The notes under the pieces are model-generated. The model was not told the DNA's origin. It saw only the letters and a program-made list of their open reading frames with translations, and ran no database searches. From the NCBI GenBank assembly GCA_013297875.1, contig JAAFIW010000031.1:1-46344 (forward strand): a DNA stretch of 46,344 nucleotides. Direction: 5' to 3'. The position numbers and the translations under genes are program-made. Below, one piece after another: positions 19,856 through 25,905 of this stretch; the stretch's first letter is position 1, and each line of letters opens with the position of its first letter. This DNA is from Comamonadaceae bacterium. GTDB lineage: Bacteria > Pseudomonadota > Gammaproteobacteria > Burkholderiales > Burkholderiaceae_C.

Positions 19856-20566
19856 ATGTCTGACCCCATCATTTCTGTTGAACACGTTTTCAAATCGGTG
19901 ACCGATTCCACCGGCACGCTTGACATTCTGCGTGACATCGACTTTTCGTTAAAGCCCCAAGAAACCGCTGCCATTGTGGGTGCATCGGGTTCGGGCAAAA
20001 GCACCCTGCTGTCCATCGTGGCCGGGCTGGATGTGCCCACACGGGGCACGGTGCGCCTGACCGGCCAGGACATTTTTGCCATGGGCGAAGACGACCGCGC
20101 CGCGTTGCGTGCGACCCAAGTTGGGTTCGTGTTCCAGAGTTTTCAACTGCTGGGTAACTTGACAGCGCTGGAAAATGTGATGCTGCCGCTGGAGCTGGCT
20201 GGCCGAAAAGACGCCCGCAAGGCCGCCAGCGAGATGCTGGCGCGCGTGGGCCTGGCCCAGCGCCTGGGCCACTACCCAAAGGTCTTGTCGGGCGGCGAGC
20301 AGCAGCGCGTGGCGCTGGCCCGGGCCTTTGTGGTGCAACCGGCCGTACTGCTGGCCGACGAGCCCACCGGTAGCCTGGACTTTGCAACCGGCGAAACCGT
20401 GATGCAGCTGATGTTTGACCTGAACCGCGAGCAGGGCACCACCTTGGTGCTGGTCACGCACGACCGGGCGATTGCCGCGCGCTGCCAGCGGCGCATCACG
20501 ATTGAAGCCGGGTGTATTGCGAGTGACATCGCCACAGACCAGATTAATGATAAAAACACGCTGTAG
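19856..20566 (+). CDS. LolD/YbbA-type ABC transporter ATP-binding protein
   Basis: This is a 236-residue single ATPase domain of the MacB/LolD/YbbA group: Walker A GASGSGKST (42-50), Q-loop VGFVFQSFQLLGNLTALENV, signature LSGGEQQR and Walker B VLLADEPTGSLD. Next to tesA it corresponds to YbbA, whose partner in E. coli is the permease YbbP. Here the following gene is an aldo/keto reductase and no permease is adjacent. The TAG stop falls on the first bases of a dispersed repeat, as for ligC. Confidence 0.88.
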   Translation: MSDPIISVEHVFKSVTDSTGTLDILRDIDFSLKPQETAAIVGASGSGKSTLLSIVAGLDVPTRGTVRLTGQDIFAMGEDDRAALRATQVGFVFQSFQLLGNLTALENVMLPLELAGRKDARKAASEMLARVGLAQRLGHYPKVLSGGEQQRVALARAFVVQPAVLLADEPTGSLDFATGETVMQLMFDLNREQGTTLVLVTHDRAIAARCQRRITIEAGCIASDIATDQINDKNTL

Positions 20567-20606
20567 CCCATGCAAATGCTGCTCAAGCAGCTATATTTTT
20601 AGGAGT
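20564..20606 (+). repeat. Dispersed repeat, copy c (ATPase stop to reductase SD)
   Basis: It reads TAGCCCATGCAAATGCTGCT then CAAGCAGCTATATTTTTAGG. It begins at the ATPase TAG and its end supplies the AGGAG upstream of the aldo/keto reductase ATG (11 bases spacing). Confidence 0.8.
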
Positions 20607-20616
20607 AATCAAGCTT

Positions 20617-21675
20617 ATGAAAACTGTCCCACTGGGCGCCAGCGACCTGCACGTCACCCCCATTTGCCTGGGCACCATGACCTTTGGCGAGCAGGTCAAT
20701 GAAGCCGATTCGCACCGCATCATGAGCCGGGCGGTGGAGCGCGGCATCAACTTTTTTGATACCGCCGAGATGTACGCCGTGCCCGCCAAAGCCGAAACCT
20801 ACGGTGCCACCGAAACCATCATGGGTAACTGGCTGGCGGCCAACCCCGGCATGCGCGAAAAACTGGTGCTGGCCACCAAGGTCGCAGGCCCCTCGCGCGG
20901 CATGCCCTGGGTGCGCGAGGGCGCGGGCATGACGGCTGCCGACATCATTGCCTCATGCAACGCCTCGCTCAAACGCCTGCAAACCGATGTGATTGACCTC
21001 TACCAGATCCACTGGCCCGAGCGCCATGTGCCCGTGTTTGGCATGCCGTATTACGACCCCAGCAAAGAGCGCACAGCAACCAGCCTGCACGAGCAGTTAG
21101 AGGCCATGGCCCAACTGGTGAAAGCCGGCAAGGTGCGCCATGTGGGCTTGAGCAACGAGTCGCCCTACGGCGTGCATGAGTTTGTCAACCTGGCCAGCCA
21201 GCACGGCCTGCCGCGCATGCAAACCATTCAAAACCCTTATTGCCTGATCAACCGCAGCTTTGAAAACGGCCTGGACGAAACCTGCCATCGCCTGCAGGTG
21301 TCGCTGCTGGCCTACAGCCCGCTGGGTTTTGGCCTGCTCACCGGCAAATACGACGCCATGGGCATAGACGCACCCGAGGCCCCACGTGGCCGCATGGCCG
21401 TCTACGACTCCATGAAAAAGCAACGCTGGGGCCGCCCCGAAGCCCTCACCGCCGCCCGCCGCTACAACCAACTGGCCCGAGACAACGGTCTAACCCCCAC
21501 CCAGTTAGCCCTGGCCTTCTGCTACACCAAATGGCAAGTCGCCAGCACCATCATCGGCGTCACCAGCCTGACCCAGCTCGAAGAAGACCTGAACGCCTGG
21601 GGCACAACCCTGTCCCCCGAGCTGCTGGCGGAAATTGACAAAGTGCGCTGGGAAATAAGGGATCCGGCGTTGTGA
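20617..21675 (+). CDS. Aldo/keto reductase (Tas/YajO-like)
   Basis: A 352-residue NADPH-dependent oxidoreductase of the AKR superfamily. Visible are the N-terminal LGTMTFGEQV, the catalytic Asp-Tyr region INFFDTAEMYAVP, the Lys in VLATKVAGPSRG, the His in DLYQIHWPERH and a C-terminal cofactor-binding text with STIIGVTSLTQLEEDL. Length and the central VPVFGMPYYDPSKER insertion fit Tas-like enzymes. The substrate cannot be told. The ATG follows an AGGAG that lies in the dispersed repeat. Confidence 0.9.
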   Translation: MKTVPLGASDLHVTPICLGTMTFGEQVNEADSHRIMSRAVERGINFFDTAEMYAVPAKAETYGATETIMGNWLAANPGMREKLVLATKVAGPSRGMPWVREGAGMTAADIIASCNASLKRLQTDVIDLYQIHWPERHVPVFGMPYYDPSKERTATSLHEQLEAMAQLVKAGKVRHVGLSNESPYGVHEFVNLASQHGLPRMQTIQNPYCLINRSFENGLDETCHRLQVSLLAYSPLGFGLLTGKYDAMGIDAPEAPRGRMAVYDSMKKQRWGRPEALTAARRYNQLARDNGLTPTQLALAFCYTKWQVASTIIGVTSLTQLEEDLNAWGTTLSPELLAEIDKVRWEIRDPAL

Positions 21676-21898
21676 AACTAGCCGGTTCGATATGTAACAG
21701 GGCATTCGTGAAAAGTTTGGCAAAACAGATGTCCAGTTCAAACTTTTCAACCGACAAAAGACGCTCGAAATTGGGTAAGTCCCTCCAGATGTAGGGAACG
21801 TATTGACACAATCCGCACAATCCCTGACCATTGCACCTGATTTGTAAGTCGCCAAGGCGATTCAAATTCAACAAGTGTAAGTTTTATGTCAGGGAGCG

Positions 21899-22087
21899 AT
21901 GATTTCCAGCTTTTCGTTTTTGGCGCGCTTTGCCGTGCTGTTGGCTGTCTGGGGCGTGGTGAGCGCACAGGCGCAACCCGTGGTCAATGCAGTCGACGCG
22001 GCAGTACAAGAAGGTCTTCGACGACAAGAAGAGCGCCTTCGGCAGCAGCAAGGCGCAACCGAGCTGTCCCGTCCGCTGTCCGTATAG
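21899..22087 (+). pseudogene. N-terminal fragment of a TpsB/ShlB-like secretion protein
   Basis: The 62-codon frame encodes a signal peptide (MISSFSFLARFAVLLAVWGV...AQA) followed by AVQEGLRRQEERLRQQQ. This resembles the mature start of FhaC/ShlB-type two-partner secretion transporters, which open with a Gln/Arg-rich helix. The frame ends a few codons later inside a 54-bp tandem duplication, and no POTRA or barrel sequence follows. It is read as the stub of a deleted gene. An intact small secreted protein is the alternative. GGGAG is present upstream. Confidence 0.45.
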
Positions 22088-22172
22088 CATTTTCACACCT
22101 GATTTCAACCCCGTTTTTTGTCCCGTCCGCTGTCCGAATAGCCTTTCCACAACCGATTTCAACCCCTTTTTT
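22065..22172. repeat. 54-bp tandem duplication
   Basis: Two adjacent copies (22065-22118 and 22119-22172) each start TGTCCCGTCCGCTGTCCG and end in a T-run after GATTTCAACCCC. They differ at a few positions. The first copy contains the stop of the TpsB-like fragment. The sequence outside offers no other gene up to 22344. Confidence 0.85.
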
Positions 22173-22198
22173 TAAAATCCGAGGTTGAGATTTCTTCG

Positions 22199-22223
22199 AA
22201 AAACCCGCCGCGAGCGGGTTTTT
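22199..22223. terminator. Bidirectional Rho-independent terminator
   Basis: A perfect 10-bp stem, AAAAACCCGC / GCGGGTTTTT, has a 5-base loop (CGCGA) and a T-run on each strand. It could end a transcript of the truncated gene on + or stop read-through from the other strand. Confidence 0.85.
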
Positions 22224-22344
22224 CTTCGTCCGTTCACTGCAAATTACCTTTGGCAGCTCTGTTTCCCAGCGTCCAGGCGCGCCGAGCCCGGCCAACTCGC
22301 GGACGGGCTTGTGAATCTGCTGTTTTTGTTGCCGGTGTTGGCCG

Positions 22345-23059
22345 CTACCTTCGAATGTGAAACCCACACAGCAAGCCGTCCCAAGCTTGATAGAACCTGA
22401 TTTCTTTTGGCGGCTGATTCAGGTCAAACGCGTCAACACCATCCCAAGCCTCCAGCGGCGTCAGCCCACCCAGGTTTTGGTGCGGTCGAATCTGGTTGTA
22501 CCAGTAGCCAAAGTCTTTGAGCAATCCGTCCAGCGCGGTTTTGTTATCAAACTGAATCTGCTTTAAATACCGCTTGAGCGTGCCAAAGAATCTTTCCACT
22601 CGCCCGTTCTGCCACGGGCAGCCCTTGTCAATCTGTTGATGGCGAATACCCAGGTGTCATATCCAAACCCCAGACGTCGTTCACCGCATAGGGGTGAGGC
22701 GGTTTGTTGCGCATCTCCCGGCGCGCCAGCAGCACCGCATGCGCCTGGTTGCGCAGCAGTTTGTGCACGGTGGATTTACAAACCGACATCTGTTTGCCCA
22801 CGTTTCGCCGGTTGAATTTGTTGGCCAGGTCTCGGCAGGTGTCGTCTGGCGCGTGCGCTTTGAGCCAGATCAACTCTTGCAACACCCAGTCGGGTTTGCG
22901 CTTGTTGCGGTGTTTAATAACGGCGGGCCTGATCTTGCGGTAACCCTTTGGGGGCGCTGTGGGATGAAGCAACTGGCGCGCAAGATGCCACAGACCCAGC
23001 AAACGCTGCCACACCCCAGCCGTTAGCCAAGCGGCCAAAAGAACAACGATCACGAACAC
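22345..23059 (-). pseudogene. DDE recombinase with hydrophobic N-terminus, internally deleted
   Basis: The N-terminal part (23059 to about 22628) starts with a membrane-helix-like MFVIVVLLAAWLTAGVW, then a basic stretch and KPDWVLQELIWLKAHAPDDT...NKFNRR, ending at VWGLDMTPG with the first catalytic Asp. The C-terminal part resumes in another frame with GCPWQNGRVERFFGTLK (catalytic Glu), WYNQIRPHQNLGGLTPLEAW and a short tail. About 90 residues of the catalytic core, including the second Asp, are missing, and the frame is broken near 22600-22640. It is of the same family as the intact gene at 24307-25311 but clearly diverged from it. Confidence 0.8.
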
Positions 23060-23093
23060 ACTCCCGAGCGGTATTTATGGGCAGAAAGAGCTA

Positions 23094-23138
23094 CCAGCCC
23101 ATGTACACATTGCTCAAGCAGCTATTGAATCAGGAGCG
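23094..23138 (+). repeat. Dispersed repeat, copy d
   Basis: It reads CCAGCCCATGTACACATTGC then TCAAGCAGCTATTGAATCAG and GAGCG. It lies about 35 bases upstream of the start of the broken recombinase. Confidence 0.8.
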
Positions 23139-23158
23139 AATTTCCCCATTCCAGCCGG

Positions 23159-23222
23159 TTCAGCATCAAAACCGCCACCAGCCCATGTAGATACTGCTCA
23201 AGCAGCTATCAAAAGCGTAGTA
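23159..23222 (+). repeat. Dispersed repeat, copy e (long form)
   Basis: The long form includes the outer TTCAGCATCAAAACCGCC followed by the core ATACTGCTCAAGCAGCTATC. It is 20 bases beyond copy d, in the same orientation. Confidence 0.85.
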
Positions 23223-23235
23223 AATTGAAGCGGCT

Positions 23236-23664
23236 TTAGCCAGCCACGGAGCCTTCCAGTCGCTCCAAAGCCTGTGCCGCCAGAACGATAGGGATGCCCT
23301 GAAAACTTCCCAGCACCAGCAAGTCTTTGTCGCCCGAGACAATCAAGTCAGCCCCAGCCGCCACAGCGCAGGCCAGCACGTGGTCGTCATCCGGGTCGCG
23401 GTACACCGGGCCGGGCAATGGCGCTGCAATGACTACTTCGACCAAGGTTTGCAGTTCCTGCAAGATGCGCCCAGGCGTCCGGGAGGTCTTGCCGATGATG
23501 TCTGCAAACTTGTCCCGATGAATCACATCGGCAAACTCCTCCAGCAAGGCCTGACTACTCACCAACTCCAGTGTGCCGCTGCGCACATGGTTCAACAACT
23601 GGTGGGGTTTGCCGTGCCACAAGAAGCCGGACATCAGCAGATTGGTGTCGATGACGGCCCGCAC
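23236..23664 (-). CDS. PIN-domain toxin (VapC-like)
   Basis: Toxins of this type are metal-dependent ribonucleases. The 142-residue product shows the acidic PIN residues: Asp in AVIDTNLLMSG, Glu in LLEEFADVI, Asp in YRDPDDDHVLACAVAAGAD and Asp in IVSGDKDLLVL. It begins with GTG 23664, one base after the stop of the small gene before it, as in toxin-antitoxin operons. The RNA target is unknown. The dispersed repeat copy e ends 14 bases from its 3' end. Confidence 0.88.
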   Translation of the reverse strand: MRAVIDTNLLMSGFLWHGKPHQLLNHVRSGTLELVSSQALLEEFADVIHRDKFADIIGKTSRTPGRILQELQTLVEVVIAAPLPGPVYRDPDDDHVLACAVAAGADLIVSGDKDLLVLGSFQGIPIVLAAQALERLEGSVAG

Positions 23665-23665
23665 G

Positions 23666-23896
23666 CTAATGCCGCGCCTGGCGTGCAGCCTTGATCTCCG
23701 CGTCTATTTCTTCCATAGACATCGGCTTTACGCCAGCGGCAGCCACCTCATCAGCAATGCCCAGCAAGTAAGTGGCGGCCTGGCGTTTGCGCAAAGCGTT
23801 GGACAGCAGTCTGTCCAGTGCCGCAGGTGTCAACAAACCCGCAGCCTGCGCGGCCTCTGCGGTGGCATCTGGCAAGTCAATGGAGACAGTGGTCAT
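23666..23896 (-). CDS. Antitoxin partner of the PIN toxin
   Basis: A 76-residue protein with a short beta strand MTTVSIDLPDATAEAAQAAG and helical text ALDRLLSNALRKRQ, ending in a charged MSMEEIDAEIKAARQ tail. This is the usual form of a DNA-binding N-terminus with a toxin-wrapping C-terminus. It precedes the toxin by one base. ATG 23896 has GGAG 7 bases upstream; the alternative ATG at 23908 would include that SD in the coding sequence. The start codon shares CATG with an ORF on the other strand. Confidence 0.8.
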   Translation of the reverse strand: MTTVSIDLPDATAEAAQAAGLLTPAALDRLLSNALRKRQAATYLLGIADEVAAAGVKPMSMEEIDAEIKAARQARH

Positions 23897-24251
23897 GGCA
23901 AACTCCAAAACAGTGAATAAATCGATTCGTCAAACGCCAGCCAGTTTAGTTCAGCGAGTCATCACCTGGCTGGTGCTACTGGCCCACCTGCTCACAGCCA
24001 TCCCCGCCACAGCCGCAGTATCTCTGAAACCAGCCGTTTCAGCATCAAAACAGCCAACAGCCCATGTAAATACTGCTCAAGCAGCTATCTATTCAGGAGC
24101 GTTTGACAATGTCCTGTCCGCATACCTCTCACCCCTGTCCACATTCCATCAGCAGCTATTTTTTCAGTCAACCTGGCGATTTCAGCACTTCAAATACTCC
24201 AGCGTGTGCGATCCAATGACAATTCCCGATTGTTGGTTGCCTCCTTTTTAA
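23895..24251 (+). other. Possible secreted-protein fragment containing dispersed repeat f
   Basis: A 118-codon frame starts at ATG 23895 with MANSKTVNKSIRQ, then a strong signal-like helix (VITWLVLLAHLLTAIPATAA). From about codon 48 it runs through the dispersed repeat copy f in frame (AVSASKQPTAHVNTAQAA) and into sequence that looks non-coding. This suggests a gene whose N-terminus survives while the rest was replaced by repeat sequence. It could equally be a chance frame. No family is recognised. Confidence 0.3.
24037..24101 (+). repeat. Dispersed repeat, copy f (long form)
   Basis: The long form starts TTTCAGCATCAAAACAGCCA and has the core AATACTGCTCAAGCAGCTAT, ending CTATTCAGGAGCG. A degraded partial copy (CAGCAGCTATTTTTTCAG) is seen near 24148. 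It is the left one of two direct copies around the intact recombinase. Confidence 0.85.
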
Positions 24252-24306
24252 GCGATTTCCACCTTCCACCCAAGTTTCTCCCCGCCCTGTGCGGACACCC
24301 GGTAAA

Positions 24307-25311
24307 TCACCTGTCAAATATGCATTTGGCCCGCAGTGCTAAGACCGCATGTGATCTCCGATATCCCACCAGTAACCCGTTCAACGCCTGCACCCATTGC
24401 GGTTTGTTCTGGTCATTGGTGCTTTGCACATCAGCCAGCGTGCGCCCCAGCCAGGCTTCGTTCGGCGTCAAACCCGCCAGGTTTTGATGAGGCCGCACGC
24501 AGTTGTAGAAAGTGATGAATTCATTCAAGAGCGCCCGCAGCGCTCGGGCATCGATTGGCTGAATCTTTCGGAGCAGGGGTTTCAGCGTTCCAAACACCCT
24601 TTCAATGCGCCCATTGCGCCAGGGCTGCATAAGCGGCCCGCGCCGGGCAAGGATGCCCAGCGCCTGCAAAACACCTCGCCACAACTGACCTGTAAACATG
24701 CCTTCGTTGTCCGTTCGAATCACCTTGGGCATGCCAAAGCTGGCAAACGTGAAGAGCAAACACCCCAGCAAGGTGAAAGCGCATTTGCTCGGAAGCACCT
24801 TCAAACATAGCAGCCGGCGCGAGCCGTGATCGACGACACCCAGCACCGTAAAAGTCAAGCCATCCGGACTGGTCACAAAAGTCAAATCCAAGGCCCAGGT
24901 GTGGCACACCGCAACCAGCGCAGGCAGCCTGCGGCGCATCGCTCGCCGCCTGTCTGCAATCACCGCTTCATGCGCTTTGACCACCTCAGCCAACCAGGAC
25001 TTTCCCACCGTCATGCGTCCACCATGCCAGCGGTTAAAAGCGGTGGTAATCCGCCGACAACTGGGCAGGTGGATCGCCAGGTACAGCACCCGACGCAAGA
25101 CCCAGTCGGGCTTGGCGCGCAGGTGGGCCTTGGGGTCGTTGGGCTGCGACTCTTCACTGCCAGCCCTGGCACGCCGGTAAACCTGCCGCCACAACCACCC
25201 GCACAGAGCTACACATGCCCACAGCCGTGCCAGCAACCAAAACGACACCCAGACTCCCATCACCACCATCCCAACACCCTGAATTTGTTCTTGATATCCA
25301 TGTTTCAGCAT
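24307..25311 (-). CDS. Intact DDE-type recombinase with hydrophobic N-terminus
   Basis: The 334-residue product has two unusual parts at its N-terminus: a hydrophobic stretch (about 14-45; VVMGVWVSFWLLARLWACVA) and a basic segment. Then come a helix-turn-helix-like region (KPDWVLRRVLYLAIHLPSCR, RMTVGKSWLAEVV) and an rve-type catalytic core. The acidic triad is complete: Asp in WALDLTFV, Asp in VIRTDNEGMF and Glu in NGRIERVFGTLK. The C-terminus has the FYNCVRPHQNLAGLTPNEAW motif. ATG 25311 is used; TTG 25314 is an alternative. The ATG lies inside the dispersed repeat copy g. No long terminal inverted repeats are seen around it. The function is inferred only as DNA recombination. Confidence 0.82.
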   Translation of the reverse strand: MLKHGYQEQIQGVGMVVMGVWVSFWLLARLWACVALCGWLWRQVYRRARAGSEESQPNDPKAHLRAKPDWVLRRVLYLAIHLPSCRRITTAFNRWHGGRMTVGKSWLAEVVKAHEAVIADRRRAMRRRLPALVAVCHTWALDLTFVTSPDGLTFTVLGVVDHGSRRLLCLKVLPSKCAFTLLGCLLFTFASFGMPKVIRTDNEGMFTGQLWRGVLQALGILARRGPLMQPWRNGRIERVFGTLKPLLRKIQPIDARALRALLNEFITFYNCVRPHQNLAGLTPNEAWLGRTLADVQSTNDQNKPQWVQALNGLLVGYRRSHAVLALRAKCIFDR

Positions 25312-25366
25312 CAAATCGCCACCAGCCCATGTAAATACTGCTCAAGCAGCTATCAATACAGAAGCA
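25303..25366 (+). repeat. Dispersed repeat, copy g (long form, overlaps recombinase start)
   Basis: It starts TTTCAGCATCAAATCGCCAC with the core AATACTGCTCAAGCAGCTAT. Read on the - strand, the outer CAGCAT supplies ATGCTG, the first two codons of the recombinase. Copies f and g are direct repeats about 1.27 kb apart. Confidence 0.88.
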
Positions 25367-25368
25367 AA

Positions 25369-25392
25369 AAAAGCGGCCCGCTGGCCGCTTTT
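25369..25392 (-). terminator. Rho-independent terminator of the nuclease-like pseudogene
   Basis: A 10-bp stem AAAAGCGGCC / GGCCGCTTTT with a 4-base loop CGCT; on the - strand it is followed by a run of U. It lies 29 bases after the stop of the upstream - strand gene. Confidence 0.8.
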
Positions 25393-25420
25393 GGTGTTCC
25401 GGTGTCTGGTGTCCTGACGC

Positions 25421-25825
25421 TTAGAAATCCTTCATCGCCTCCGTCTGCGCTTCCACCAGATCACCCTTGCGCTTCAATACAAACCGGCCTTGCTCGCGGG
25501 CGCTGGCGGCCACGTCGTCCGGCACGCTGAAACCTGCGAGGCCGCCGTACAGCTTGTAGTCTTTGTATTCAGGAAACATGGCGCGGTAGCGCTGCATCTG
25601 GCGCTGCACCTGCTCAATATCGTTCAGATGGGCCTTGTACTTGACCTACACCACGACCATCGATGAGCCGTTGTGCATCACCACATCAAACTCGGCCTGC
25701 TTGCCGGGCTTGCCACCCACGATGTTCTTGAGCACCCCGTCAAAGCGGATGCCGCCAACCTCGGGTTTGTCAAATAGCGTGTTGTAGAAAAACTCCTCGG
25801 CCACATCGCCCTGATTGGAGGCCAT
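25421..25825 (-). pseudogene. PD-(D/E)XK nuclease-like gene with amber codon at the expected ExK position
   Basis: Two frames in the same phase are separated only by TAG 25646-25648. Before it: MASNQGDVAEEFFYNTL, then GKQAEFDVVMHNGSSMVVV. After it: VKYKAHLNDIEQVQRQMQRY and a C-terminal helical part ending MKDF. An Asp in EFDVV followed by strand-[E/Q]-V-K is the PD-(D/E)XK pattern, so the stop replaces the residue expected to be the catalytic Glu (GAG to TAG would do it). TTG 25858 is an alternative start. The family usually has a longer N-terminal coiled-coil part, which is absent here. Likely inactive. Confidence 0.7.
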
Positions 25826-25905
25826 GGCACCCGTGCGGCCATGCTTCCAATCAGGCAATTTCCACTGTCCGGGCGCACTGAAAGCCCATCCCTACAATCC
25901 ACAAC

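Noticed and set aside
21560-21874. - strand frame of 104 codons downstream of the aldo/keto reductase
   Set aside because: It overlaps the reductase 3' end and has no ribosome site or recognisable family. The 21676-21898 gap shows only a TTGACA-like box at 21803 without a matching -10.
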